Positions 43,801 through 56,709 are shown, numbered from the stretch's first letter. The stretch is DNA of 64,000 nucleotides from Galerina marginata (GCA_023014335.1 JAECYW010000031.1:186001-250000); one strand, 5' to 3'. Notes: generated by a model not told the origin, from the sequence alone. Numbers and translations are program-made.

Positions 43801-44965
43801 CTGGGCCGTCCGATTTCGCAGATTTCGCTGCTGTCCCGTCCTCGATGTCCAGGGCGTTGCTGGATGTCATGTGCTCGACGGGGCTTTCCAGCTGGGCGAC
43901 GCCGACATTGTGTTTACAGCTTCTCAATCCCTAGGTTAGCTACTCGAGAGAAATGCATAGAAGCGAGAGAAACTTACCACGAAGGCGTCAAGCTACGATT
44001 TTGAGGCCATTATGAAGTTGGAATGGTGAAACGACATTGGGAGTCGGAGGGTAAGAGCCGTGTGCTGGTGCTTTTGCTGTTCGAGTCACGCTGTTGGCTG
44101 ACATAATGGTTCAAATAACTTGAAGTATGAGAGATATGATTGGGGAAAAATCAGGGTCGAAGCACGCTTCGGAAGAGCAAACAATGTGATTAGTCCACAA
44201 AAAAACGGAGTGTAACGCATGGAGAAATGGATCAAAGCGAAGATTGGCTTAGTAGACGCGTTTTGAAAAAGGCATCCGGTAAGGCGGTTGCGGGAGTGGC
44301 TGTGTTCGGCACGGAAAGAGAAGTAAGCGGTATGGCGCCTATTGTGAGATTGGCAAAATCCGGGTAGCGCGCAGGCGCTCATCTCATCACCGTCTGGATA
44401 TTTGATGGGTACTGCTCGCAAGTTCTCGAATGTTCTGGTATTTGCCTGCTATACCCGTGATCTCTTCAAGTACTAATGATAATTGCAGTCCCTCCCAAGG
44501 TTCTTACTCAAACGCTCAGATTAGTTAGACGGCTTCCCCGACTGTATTTTCATTTTCCTAACCCCACACCAATCACTGCAACCGTCAGTAAAATTCGTAT
44601 TCAAAAAGGCATCCACGTAGACGTGTCGAGTTGAATGGCAAATTGTGACTCAATAGTATTCCAAGCTGCATCTGAAAATGACGGCGACATGAAGAGGTAA
44701 ACACAACTGCGATATTATGCCCATGGTACCCAAAAATCCTCAAGTCGGCGGAATTCAAGCCTGAGTTTAGTATTATACTTCGTACTCTAGCATACCTGAA
44801 GGTCAAACATGGAATATCATTGGTTCTTATCGATAAATTTATCCAGTAGATCAAATACAGATATTTACGCTGCCATTTAGAAAATAGAAAATCTGGCTAA
44901 AATGTTGTACAAACGGATATTGAGAATGTGAAATCGTAACAAGAACTATGAAAAAAAGATACATA
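40831..44965. other. 4.1 kb stretch without a supported gene
   Basis: Open frames of 60-276 codons exist (for example plus 42670-43074, minus 43927-43097), but none shows family motifs, and composition along the longer ones changes abruptly (HSPSSAVFERNIEPLC-like UTR sequence). A GGT repeat lies near 42255-42270. Some of this may be 3' or 5' flank of the TPR-CHAT gene or decayed coding DNA. Confidence 0.4.
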
Positions 44966-47900
44966 TCAGTAGCCGAAGTGAACATATGGAACCCATTTCA
45001 AGAACGCGTCGTCGCCCTCTCCAAGATCCTCCTCTCGGACTTTCCTTGTAGCATAATCAAGGGCGTAAGCTGCCTTAGTGCTGTCCAATCCGTCCGGCCC
45101 CATCTCCTTTAGTAAATACTCATAAAACGCCTTCGCAAACGCCGGCCCATGCTCATCGGAGATGCTCCACATCGTACCAACCACCCCACGATAACCTGCA
45201 GCAAGCATACCAGCAGCGAGATGGACAACTTCCTCTGATAGCTTGAGGTCGCCTTTGCTCGTTTGAGAAGCCGAAAGAAAGGCCAACTCGGGGTTCGGGA
45301 GATTCTGGCTCATGATTTCAAGGAGCTCAAGGCGACCATCATAGAGGTGGACGCCGCTCTTGAGTGAATCTTCTGTGTCCTGAATGCCATGGCAGGCAAA
45401 GTGAACCCAACTACAAGTGTTCATTGCTTCCTTCACCTTGCTCGTGGTGGCTGCTTCGTCTTCCAACAGCTGCACCTGGATGCTGATCTTATCCACAATT
45501 GATTTGAGGTCGTGTATCTCATTTCGCGTAAAAGGGATTGAGGGAAGATTTGGCGTGTTTGGGCTAACGAGCAAAAAGTCGGTGGATTTAGAGGTAGTGG
45601 AGGATGCGCCAGCGGCTTTCTTGTTAAGAGCCTGAACAGTCGGCGTATACGATGAAACGACAAAGTCAGAGATGCATAATCCTGGCTTGTATGAAGGGCC
45701 ATATATCCCAGCCGCGTGGAGTGGAAGGAATGCCAGTGGGCCTGTTGGGCACCACCATATACGGCGGCGAGCCGACAAGCTGGGGTGAGACTAAAGAAAA
45801 TCAGTACGAAGGATATGCCAAAGAGAAACATCTTACGGAGAATCCCAGTGCTTCGAGAATTGGTTGGACAACTTTGTACCAAAGTTCATTGAGGATAAAT
45901 GACATGGATGATGTGAAAGGTCGAACACGCGTAGGCAATCGATCTTGATCCTCCATTTCCCGTGGCTCTTGTAAGTTCCCTTGAAGGCTCTTCCTCAATT
46001 CCTCGGCATTTGCAAGACTGAAATTTTCTAGAGGGATATGTAGAGGCTCTGTAGATTCAGCTTTAAGTGCCAAAGCATCACACCGGGTTTCATAAATGTT
46101 GAATATGATCACAGAACCACCTGGGGGTAATAACGAGAGAAGTTTGACGACCTTAGGTGGCCGAAGAAAATCGTCGAAGTCTGGAAGACCCCGGATCTCT
46201 TCAAGAAGTTGCTTGTAGTCAGTCGCAAGGCTGGTATGAATCAGAGTATCATCCTGAATGCGAATTTCTTGCGCAAGTGTTCCACTCGAGGAAGGACTGG
46301 AACGAGTTCCGTGAGACTCTAATGCCTTCGCGACCTCGGTGAAGTGATTGGCCAAGGAAGGATGGTTCATGCGGAGAAAATCAACTGGGGTACGAAGTTG
46401 GTTAATTTGATTCCATACCAAGCAGCGGCCTTGCTCGAGCCATTCAAGTGCGGAATCAGGCTGCTCAAATATGAGAGCACTAGCCACAGCAAGTGCTAAA
46501 AAATTAGAATGGTCAAGAAGGTTAGTATAGCGGCGATGAACCGTTTGTTCTAATCCGGCAACCTCGGAAAGCAAGGTGATGGCGAGAGAAAAGTCAAGAA
46601 GGCAATGAGAATGGTCGTGGATTGAAGAGAGCCTCGCAGCAAGCTTGGCGGACTGGATGCGAATTGATGGGGGACCATTGGATGCAGCACCACGACGATA
46701 TGAAGCAATGCTGTATTTGATATCAGGGAAATATTGGCTGTGTTCAAAGCGATGTGAGTACGAATTTCCAAGGTTATTAAACCGACTTGGGAGGTCAGCA
46801 TGGCCAGAAGGAGTTGATTCAACAGCTTTCTGGTGGTAATATATGGCGGAATTGATATCCTTGAGGTCCCCAGTGCGTTCAAAGCGACTTGAGTACGAAT
46901 TTCCAAGGTTGTTGAAGCTCCCTGGAAGATCAGCATGGCCAGAAGGAGTGGATTCAACAGCTTTCTGGTGGTGAGATATGGCGGAATTGATATCCTTGAG
47001 GTCCTCAGTGCGTTCAAAGCGACGTGAGTATGAATTTCCAAGGCTGTTGATACAAATCGAAAGGCCAGCATGGCCAGAAGGAGTGGATTCAACAGCTTTC
47101 TGGTGGTAAGATATGGCGGAATTGATATCCTTGAGGTCCCCAGTGCGTTTGAAGCGACTTGAGTACGAAATTCCAAGGTTGTTGACCCAAGTCGGAAGGC
47201 TAGCATGGCCAGAAGGTGAGGATTCAACAGCTTTCTGGTGGTGATATAGGGCAGAATTGATATCCTTGAGGTCCCCAGTGTGTTGAAAGCGACAGAAGTA
47301 TGAAGTTCCAAGGTTGTTAAACCTATCTGGAAGGGCAGCATGGCCAGAAGGTGTGGATTCAACAGCTTTCTGGTGGTGAGATATGGCAGAATTGATATCC
47401 TTGAGGTCCCCAGTGCGTTTGAAGCAACATAAGTATGAATTTCCAAGGTTGTTGAGCATACTCGGAAGGTCAGCATGGCCAGAAGGAGTTGATTCAACAG
47501 CTTTCTGGTGGTAAGATACAGCAGAATTGATATCCTTGAGGTCCCCAGTGCGTTCAAAGCGACTTGAGTACGAACTTCCAAGGTTGTTGAGCATAGTCGG
47601 AAGGTCAGAATGGCCAGAAGGAGTTGATTCAACAGCTTTCTGGTGGTGAGATATGGCAGAATTGACATCCTTGAGGTCCCCAGTGTGTTCGAAGCGAGAT
47701 AAGTATGAACTTCCAAGGTTGTTGAGCCAAATTGGAAGGTGAGGATGATTGGAAGGCGTGGATCCAACAGCTTTCTGGTGGTGAGATATGGCAGAAATGA
47801 TATCCTTAAAGTCACCAGTGCGTCTGAAGCGAAGTAAGTACGAACTTCCAACGTTGGTCAACCTACTTGGGAGGTCAGCATGGCCAGAAGGAGTGGATTC

Positions 47901-48851
47901 AACAGCTTTCTGTTGGTGAGATATGGCAGAATTGATATCCTTGAGGTCCCCAGTGTGTTCGAAGCGAGATAAGTATGAATTTCCAAGGTTGTTTAGCATA
48001 CTCGGAAGGTCATCATGGCCAGATCCACCAGAAGGAGTGGATTTAACAGCTTTCTGGTGGTAAGATATGGCAGAATTGATATTCCTGAGGTCCCCAGTGC
48101 GTTTGAAGCGACTCGAATATGTGTTTCCAAGGTTGTTGAGATAAATCGGAAGGCCAGCATGGCCAGAAGGTGTGGATTCAACAGCTTTCTGGTGGTAAGA
48201 TATGGCGGAATTGATATCCTTGAGGTCCCCAGTGCATTTGAAGCAACATAAGTATGAATTTCCAAGGTTGTTGAGATAAATCGGAAGGTCAGCATGGCCA
48301 GAAGGAGTTGATTCAACAGCTTTCTGGTGGTAAGATACAGCAGAATTGATATCCTTGAGGTCCCCAGTGCCTTTGAAGCGACTCGAATATGTGTCTCCGA
48401 GGTCGTTGAGATAAATCGGAAGGTCAGCATGGCCAGAAGGTGTGGATTCAACAGCTTTCTGGTGGTGAGATATAGCGGAATCGATATCCTTGACGTCCCC
48501 AGTGCCTTCAAAGCGACTGAAGTACGAATTTCCAAGGTTGTTGATCCAACTTGGAAGGTTAGAATGGCCAGAAGGGGTATATTCGACTGCTTTCCGGTGG
48601 TAGGATATGGCCTGGTTGATATCCTGGATGTTTGCGGTACATTTATACCGACTGGCGTAAAAACTTCCAAGGGTGAATATGGCACTATCAATGTCAGTGA
48701 CCAGTGTAATGGCTGGCGAGGATACTGCATGGTCCAAGTGTCGAATGGCTTGAGTAATGTCTTCGACATTTCCAGTGTTGTTGAAACGGTCTCCGAATTC
48801 CTTCGCGCAGCGCAACTCAGAGATGGCTCGTGCTAGCGCAGTAACAGTCAT
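44966..48851 (-). CDS. TPR-CHAT protein with 14 near-identical repeats and Cys-to-Ser change
   Basis: The ATG chosen gives MTVTALARAISELRCAKEFG. Fourteen TPR-like repeats of 45 residues follow (INSAISHHQKAVESTPSGHA, DLPSRFNNLGNSYSSRFERT), encoded by 135-base units that are nearly identical. Then come GAASNGPPSIRIQSAKLAAR, a helical linker with LEWLEQGRCLVWNQINQLRT and LPDFDDFLRPPKVVKLLSLL. An intron near 45790-45830 leads to the CHAT domain: IWWCPTGPLAFLPLHAAGIY, the His motif SWVHFACHGIQD, ELAFLSASQTSKGD where CHAT proteases have LSACxT, then VVHLAAGMLAAGYRGVVGTM and WSISDEHGPAFAKAFYEYLL. End: FLKWVPYVHFGY. CHAT is a caspase-related protease fold. The Ser (codon TCT) at the catalytic Cys may abolish or alter activity. 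About 1,280 residues. The upstream gene could be its N-terminal exons. Confidence 0.85.
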
Positions 48852-48913
48852 GTTATTTAACGCAAAATGCGACGTAGAATCTACACATTGGTCAATAGGT
48901 GAGTTTAACTCGG

Positions 48914-49804
48914 TCACCTACTCGTACCGACTGTAAAAGATATCTTGATTGTCATGGAAATCTCATTGTTCACAAATTTGCGCTCCACTTCAACGTCTGC
49001 ACAGATAACCACTTTAAGCACATGGACACAAGAAAAACATTATCTAGTGCTTACCTTCCTCTGCACACGCCATGGCGTAAATCTCATCCGCGGTGAAGAA
49101 AAGGAACGCCTCATCATCCCCATTCCTCGAGTGAACGACCAATGTCATATCACCGGCTTCTCGATGACTTGATTTGTTTCAGTAAGCGCCGGTCCATCAG
49201 TTGGGTTCAAAACATTTACGGAAAAGTGACTCACAACTCTATATTCTCAAGGGCTTTCCATTTCGTAATAGACATCTTCGTGAGGTCTAAATCCTCGAAA
49301 TCACTTCCATCGCACATGATGACCAACACCAACTCGTCGGCAAAGCGACGAGGCACAGAGAATTCAAGGAAAATATCTAAGCCGCAGAGTGAGAGCAGGT
49401 GAAAACGTAGCCGAAACCAGGCTTTACCCTTTAGTACGCCTTTCCGACCTGACTGTTCACTGGTACTAGTAACCACAGTTGATGAAAGGATATTTTCGAT
49501 GACGTGTGATGCCTCGTTAACGTCTAGTGGTGCAGGTTGGGGCTTCGCATAGTCTTGGGGAGCCAAAGCAATGGTGTGGAGTGGCGGTCCAGATGTCCTG
49601 ACTGTGCCAATTCAAGGTCAAAATATAAACCGAAGCATAATAACTACAGAACGTACCCAGGGATTTATCGGTCGGCAGTCCGTGTGGGGTAATGGTATCT
49701 GAAATATTTGGGACCGGAATTGGAGATTCCTGCTGTGCAGGCTCTTGACTGCGAGAGGCGGACGCTCCTATTTCAACTTCGTCAGCATTTTCGATAAAGG
49801 CCAT
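48914..49804 (-). CDS. Small multi-exon protein, possibly N-terminal domain of the CHAT protein
   Basis: ATG: MAFIENADEVEIGASASRSQ, QESPIPVPNISDTITPHGLP. Splicing into VRTSGPPLHTIALAPQDYAK, then VIENILSSTVVTSTSEQSGR, AWFRLRFHLLSLCGLDIFLE, FSVPRRFADELVLVIMCDGS, MSITKWKALENIE. A third junction restores frame into FHREAGDMTLVVHSRNGDDE, AFLFFTADEIYAMACAEE, and a fourth into DVEVERKFVNNEISMTIKIS with stop after VGTSR. All junctions use GT..AG and keep frame, which supports a real gene. The beta-rich sequence might be C2-like, as in N-termini of some agaric TPR proteins (weak). Only about 60 bases separate its stop from the CHAT protein's ATG, on the same strand; a missed intron could fuse them. 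Family not recognised. Confidence 0.6.
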
Positions 49805-50829
49805 TGCGGAGATTGGAGAGATGGGTAAAGTGGGAGAGTGCGTTTGGAAGGCAAAGTAAGCGCGAAGCAGGGTTGAAGTTTTAAATTTGCGAGTTCAAAT
49901 TACAGTATTGTAGCAAATAAATTTAACGCCGTCTCAATGCTGCTTGTCCGGAATGGCCAAGGCGCTGTCATTGCTACATGAACAGGAATGGACGAGATTC
50001 GATCGAACACAGGCTGATAAGTGACACGACGAAAAAACTATCATATTAGTGAGCACTCTATTCTTGACTTTTGTGGAGCTCTAGAACTCACCAGCACAGG
50101 ATTCACGGTCTCCCTTGTCACCGGAGGCGCTCACAAATCATCGTAGGAGATGACGAATCGCATTCGTATTCCTATGTGTTCCAAACCGCGTAACACCAAG
50201 GCTGTTCCTCGGCAAAGGCGAGATGCCATATCCTCCGCCCACCCCTTTCTGCATTCCTCCTTCGTACATCTGAAGTTCAGATGTGTGTGACTGAAATGAA
50301 CTTTGGTCACCGTCTCGTGACTGAGTCAGACTGACAGAACGATTGTTCAACTTTTCCAGCGACCGCCATGTGCTCGCTTGCTTTCTATACTGGCAAGCAG
50401 AGCCTCATTCCCCTGTGGCCCGGATTATCGATCCTCTATCCCTCCTCCAGATACATCCTAGTACTTGCGACTCCTACTCAGACACCCTTGACTCCACGCG
50501 GTATACACGCCGCTCTCTCAGCCTACACCGCCTTCTGTTACGCCTACGCGCAGCCGCATCATTCTATGCATCTCCGGACAATGATATCCACGACGCATAT
50601 ACTGCTCCCCAGTCTTTCGTCGACGATCTCGTACCCTCGTTGCCTCTCACGTCGTCATTTAACTAGACTCGAAGCAGTACTCTTTAATCTCACAGACACA
50701 TCAAACCCATGTTCGAGCTGGGTTACGTTGATTTTCCCGCTCCTTGGACATGCGAGGTCCTTTGGCGCCCGCTGAGTGCTGCCCCTTCTATCAGGGGCCC
50801 AACAAAGGATTTACACATTTAATTTTCGA
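49805..50829. other. Flanking DNA, no supported gene
   Basis: Promoter side of the gene on the left. An open frame of 107 codons (50343-50666, LHRLLLRLRAAASFYASPDN) starts without ATG and has no splice or family support. Confidence 0.35.
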
Positions 50830-53800
50830 ACCCACATTAAAGGCTATACAGGAGGGTATGTTCTTTCATTTCCGCATTCACCTTTCGCTCTCTTTGTCCG
50901 TTCTCATTCGAATATCTTGATTCTCTAGAATCTATTCCGAGTCTCGTGTCTTTCTGTCTTATCTAATCATTCATATTGTTTTTTGACCGAATGTCGTATT
51001 CAGACCGGATTCAAGCCATGTTACCAACCACGAGCACCACTCGATCATCGATGTCAGCGTCTCCCTCAATTGTCTCTATCGACCATCGACGATATCTTCT
51101 TCTAATTTAGTATATCCACACCTCCTTAAACATTCGCACGCCAGCGTCAGCCACGCCTTCACTTTCGACGGTGCAAACACTGCCTTCGTCACCCCTTCCG
51201 AGTCGCGATTAAGTTGCCTCCTTAACGCGATCGGCTTCCTTGAAGGATATAAGTGGGTCATTCCAGAACAAACCACGCAAATTTTCTCCAGGTGGTTCTG
51301 AGTTCCCACACCCCGAACCACGACCAATCTGCGATCCTACGATCTGGGCGCCTATTTATTCTGTAATGCCCTTGTAAGGAGTAGTACGCAAGGTGTTTTT
51401 AATGTTAATTTGTCTGTATACCCAAAATAACTCGTGTATCTAACAAGCACCACCGATTTGACGATCATTGAAGTATATTCTGTCCGAGGTTAAGACGATC
51501 GAATACTTGAGGAAAGTCGTGTCGTTCCCTTCTTTCGGAATTTGTCATTCTTCTAAATGTCAAATGGTTGGCTGAAAAAGGGGTGTCACGTCGGTGCACG
51601 TTCGTCGCGACCACGAAAATATCTCTCAAGTAACCCGGCGATGGTGGGGAGTCTTTGGTTGAGAAGCCTTGCCGTGTCCTCGCATTCTACACGAGGCAGT
51701 TGTATATTTAGGTGGCACAGCTATTATGACCCATTTACGAGGATTAACAAGTAAATATGGCTGTTCGATAGTTATAGTTAAGACTAGATGATCGAACGTT
51801 AAAGTCAAGGTGTAACTGCATTGACACACGGAAGAGCGTGAGTGCCGGTTTTTTTGGGGCTGTTCGGTGAAAGCACCGTTGAAAGTTGACAGCGGTTCAC
51901 GATACAGTCTCAAGGGCATGAATGTAAAGGAGAAAAATTGGTCGGATTGACCGACGTGTGCGAATATTCAGATCTTTGGAGCTCGAAAGGTACGGAGAAA
52001 ATTTAACATTCATCGATTAGGGATCGCGGAGAAATAAGAACTAACACGTTCAGCTACCACACGCACTGTTAAAACCTTTTTCTCGTGCTACATATCAATG
52101 AGCAGACCATATTCTCCCATTGAAATAACTTCGAGGACTCGTCAAAATTTAAATCTAAACTACATCGGCTTACTTGAAGTCCTTACATCGTCGTTACACG
52201 ATAAGCAACGCATTCTGGGCATACTAAATTACCTTTAAAAACGAATAAATGAATGGCCAAGTCTCCTTGAAATTAATTATCTATGCATACGAAACCCTTA
52301 TGGTCGATTTCCTGAGGAAATCATCTAGAGTCCTGGCACAAAGCGCGACGCGTTTGGATCACGTGGACGATAACGTGTCCTCTTTCGGGAATTCCTTTAA
52401 TTCTTGCACCTGCCTTCCTCCTTCCCAGCTTTTCCTGTTTTCCTGCCAGGTCCCTCGGGTTCTGACTTGACGCGAATGCGTACTTGGACTCTTAAAACAA
52501 CTCACGCGGTCTCTAGAATCTCGAAATTCGACTTATAGGACGGACAAGGCGACAATTGCTCGGCGAATTCCTAGGCATCGGGATTGGTTGGGTTGCCAGA
52601 TAGCCCATTCGAGTTTGAGTTTCGTTGGGCACAGGGTGTTAGCTGGCCTTAGTGAGGAGGTATATCGCACATATCGAGCACTCAATTATGCTGACTGCGC
52701 CTATAGAGCTCACAGACTTGGCCACGTTGTTCAGAATGGCCGAAAAACCAGGACGCAAGCAACTGCTTGGTGGTAGCAACCTAGGCAAGTTTTTTCTGTC
52801 ATTTTCTCCCTCTAAAGTTGAAGTGAGCTTCGTTCTCTTACCACAGCTCGTCAAGTTCGCCGGTTCAGAAGCTGTAGCTTTGATGTGAGGGCCAACGTCG
52901 ACGCGGATATCGACCATCTTCGTTAACGACGCCCTCGACACCTTCCTAGGCAAAATCTCCTCCTCCCGTCGCATGATTTAACCTATCGAAAGCGTTTCAC
53001 ATCAAGCATATCAACAGCTGTTACTCGTGTTCCTCGCCTTTCCTGCCCTGGATGCTTGGTCGTGCTGGAGCAGAAGAAGAAGCAGGCCGTTTCGCACTAG
53101 GAAAAGATAAAGAAAGGGGAGGATGTTATTTCCGCCCAAAGTCGAAGCGTTAGCGCGTGAATGTCACCTTCAGCTCTCTGGCGCCACATCGCACAAAACG
53201 ACGGTTCCATCCCCAGCACGCTATATTCGCTCAAGCCGCCATTACACCCAGAGATCGCATTTAGTCGTCCGTTTTCTGTTCCGACCGTGCCTCGAACTTG
53301 GCGTCTGGTCTTTCCGTTCCATGCTCCGAATACGTCTAACAAGGGTCACTCCTTCCAACTTCATACATGTTCGTGCTGGGAATTCGAACTCTCTTCTCTG
53401 CCTCTCCTTTTCGAATTTAGATTCCTGCTCTCGCTCTCGTACTCGCTTTCATATGCCGCCAATCGGGTCGAGTGCATATCCGTACTTTTCTTTTATCCTC
53501 CTTCGGTGTTGAATGTAAGATATCTAGCGATGACCGAGTATCTGTACGCTGATCAGCACTTCTTTCTTTAGTCGTTTCCTCGGGCAGATCACGAACTTTC
53601 TGGTTCTCAGTTTCTTCCGCGTTCCTGCAGCTCTGCCCCTGCCTCAGAGGCCGTCAATCGAAGTCGAATCGGAAGCTACGTCTTTGGTGAATCTGGGTGT
53701 GGCCTTCATCAACCTCTACCTCGACCGACGAAGGGATTTGTTGCCCTAGAGCATCGACGTTAACTGATCCACCCAGTTCGGAACCCCCATCCACCTCCCC

Positions 53801-55090
53801 GGCAAGGTGACGTCTGGCCTCAGCACCGCTTTTGCTTCACAGTCGCGAGGTGGTGATCCCGGGATGAACGCATATACTCGAGTACAGAGGTGGTGCTTTA
53901 GCCTGGGCTGAGAGGACAGCTCGAGGATCTCGGAATCGGATTAGATGGGCGAAGATCGGGAGAGGGTCGGCTTATTCGCACGGGAGCGATATGGAGCTGA
54001 GTCTTGCTGGCGATGGGATGCGTGTTCTGTACTACGATTAGGGTGCGAGGAGGGGGAAGGGCGTCAGGGGAGAGACGGAATCGAGGCGTTGGTTTGGTAA
54101 GTGTCGTTCTCTAGTCGGGAACAGGCAACCGGACGTCACTAGTTCACTGACATATGCTCTCTTCAGCTGTTTCCGAGCTGGGAGAAGGAGCGAGTGAAGT
54201 TGAATTGGAATTGGAGGTAGAGGTGAAATCGTACTCGAAATCGCAGTCGGGATTAGTAAGTGTCGTATTGCTTGAGAACGTACAGAATGCTAGCTGATTC
54301 TTCGTACTCAAGTCTCCATACTACTTACTGCATATTCTAGTACGCATATACATCTTGACCTCAACGATTAAACGCTCCTCTTTCAATGTTATCCCACTGT
54401 CGTTATCCGGCAGGATTCGTTATTTGAGAATAGGCTCGTCTTTTTGCTTGTCGTTGGAAAACCACCTGAAACGGAGAGGCGTCGGTTCGCCTTGGGAGTG
54501 CTACCTGCAGCCCGACTGCCGTGTTCGACACTGGGATCTTCAATGATTTCTTAACGTGCCTACAGCCGAAGCTGAACTACGTGCAGGAGTACAAGCACGA
54601 GCAAGAGCGGTAGCTGGCGCAGTTGAAGCGCTCAGCCTGGATTCTAGTTTGTCGGTGCAGAAAAGCCATAAATATCACAAAAATGTTATCAAATTTCTCC
54701 TTCATTCCATCGTTGTACTATTGCACTAAAACGCTGCCGTTTCCGTCTAGTTCGCTCGTCTTCTCTGGGAGATTGGTCTCTTCCCGTGAAGTGCGGTGGA
54801 ATGGTGTTTCTACTGGTATTTACCTTCCTTTTTTCCCAATTGTGAGCGACTGAAAATCATACAGCTTTGGTTTACTCCTAAGACTTTCAGATCATCGTAT
54901 CTGATAGACTGGACATTCCGCGTTGGCGCATAGTCTTGGTTTGTGGCTTTTAATGTTTTCACCCCCTGCAACGGCAATTAACATTGGCTCAACACAGACC
55001 AAAGTGAGGACGGAAGACAATGTTTCAAGTTTGAAAGGTGCGCGATATCTGATTTAAGAATTCTAAGGCAGCGAGCGCGGTTAGGTTACA
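50830..55090 (+). repeat. Decayed repeat unit A (about 4.2 kb)
   Basis: Most complete member of a tandem series. Landmarks shared with later units are the CACCTTTCGCTCTCT block near 50880, the AAGTAACCC..GGTGG block at 51590-51730, and GATCACGTGGA..TTCGGGAATTCCTT at 52355-52400. Further landmarks are GAGATCGCATTTAGTCG..TGGCGTCTGGTCTTTCCGTTC at 53250-53325, ATCGGATTAGAT at 53935, TACAGAATGCTAG at 54285, ACCTGCAGCCC near 54506, and ACAGCTTTGGTTTACTCCTA at 54865. Identity to the others is roughly 60-80 percent by eye. Many short open frames, none convincing. Nature unknown. Confidence 0.5.
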
Positions 55091-55259
55091 CTAAACACAT
55101 CCTCAGGCTAGGTTACATTGACCAGCCCGTTGCTTGGACGAACTAGCTCCCTGGGTGCGGGAACTGAGTACTGATTGTTCATTTTTACTTTCATCAAGGG
55201 CCTATTCTTTTCGGTGTCGTCGTTATGATCCCATTCCTATTCGTCATTATCATCTTGCT

Positions 55260-56702
55260 GAAGAATGTTTTTCCCATTAGTTTTCAATCTAAGCCCAACG
55301 TTAATGGCAATACCGGAAGAGTATGTCTTTTTTTTCACCTTTCGCATCACGTTCACGCTGTTCATTCTCACTCAATATCGATTTGAGAGAGTTTGTTTAC
55401 TTGTGTGTCCATGCATACGAATTAATTTAAAAATTAAACAGGAATCTGGATATGCCACTAGAAACACATCTATTTTACTATTATATGCATATATTTCAAA
55501 CCCTAAAGCCGAAAGTGGCTCTCCTCCGTGAAGAGGAAACCTCCTGGTCACGACGCGCGATGCATAAATTGAGACACGTTTAGATCACGTGGATGACAAA
55601 CCATCTACTTTTGGGAATTCCTTCCTCTGGCTCTCCGAATCACTGCTCACTCCCAGCCTCTCCGGTTTTCTCTTGGGTTTTGTCTTTCTGCGAATGCGTA
55701 CTTCGATCTTGACGCGATGCACACTGGCTTTCGAATCTTGGAACCTGGGATATAGAACTGGAACGGCGTCAAATTCTCGGTGCTTTCATAGGAATCGGGA
55801 TTTGTTGGGTTACCAGATACATGTAACATAATAACTCATGCGGGTTCGAGTTTCCTTGGGAATAGGTGAGAATCAGGACGGCTGTCGCACTTATCGAGCA
55901 CCCACTTACACTGATTGTGCTCACAGATCTCTTTGACTTTGCCAGCGAGGACGCGGGCACGGCTAGGTGGTAGCAAGCGAGGCACGTTTTTCGGCTATTT
56001 TCTTTTTCTGGAGTCGAAGCTGAGCATCATAGCTTTCTTCAGATGCTGCCAACGTCGACGTCAAGCCCATCATCTCTTCATGACCATCTGACGCCCCTCC
56101 GTAAACGACACCCTCTGCCCCTTCCTACTTTCGCTGGCACAATCTCTGACTCCGAAGGGCGTCAACGGCCAGCATTCCCGTCTACAATCCTGAAGCACGT
56201 AGCATTGCATGACAGAACTCGAGCCGCTGAAGAGAATACGAGCACGTTCTTAGCCCTGACTACGCTTGAGGCCTGGTCGTGCAGAAGCATAAGCCGGACG
56301 GTTCCCACACAAAGTCGGAACGTCAACGCGTCAGTCACTTTCAGCTCTCAAATCTGTGGAGCCACGTCGCTCAAGTTGACGAACTTCATCCTCAGCGCGT
56401 TATATGCGTCAAAGTAGGCGCCTCACAGCCAGAAATCGCGTTTAAACGTCTGTTTTCTGACCCGACCGCGCCTCCAACTTGGCGTCTGGTCTTTCCGTTC
56501 CTACATCCAACAGACGGTCCCTCTCCTCGCATCCTCCATTTTTATAGTTCCGTTCGTGCTTGGACCTGTTTACCGCATCTCCAACTTTTCATTGGCTGCG
56601 CTATTCCCGCATACACTCCACCCATCTGGATCGGATGCATATCCGCACTTCCCCTCTATCCTCTTTTACTGTTGAAGTTAGGATTTTGAGCGATGAACCA
56701 GT
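55260..56702 (+). repeat. Decayed repeat unit B, left part
   Basis: Matches unit A in order: CACCTTTCGCATCACGTTC at 55338, GATCACGTGGATGA..TTTTGGGAATTCCTT at 55583, GCGAATGCGTACTTCGA at 55690, GAAATCGCGTTTAAACG..TGGCGTCTGGTCTTTCCGTTC at 56433-56498, ending GAGCGATGAACCAGTA, where the Harbinger-like element begins. Two open frames, at 56043 and 56279, correspond weakly to frames in unit A (PEIAF, TWRLVFPF), hinting at a former coding sequence. Confidence 0.5.
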
Positions 56703-56709
56703 AGGGGAG

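Noticed and set aside
43097..43927. Minus-strand open frame of 276 codons
   Set aside because: No recognisable domain; composition changes from protein-like to UTR-like; no splice support. Could hold a short real N-terminal exon but this cannot be shown.
46550..47851. Long open frame of 433 codons inside the CHAT gene, in another frame of the same strand
   Set aside because: It exists because the 135-base repeats have a length divisible by three, so an open alternative frame is repeated. Its protein is a repetitive shadow (LGTSRISILPYLTTRKLLN) of the TPR frame.
50343..50775. Two overlapping plus-strand open frames in 50.3-50.8 kb
   Set aside because: First starts without ATG; the two are shifted frames of the same DNA and neither shows motifs.
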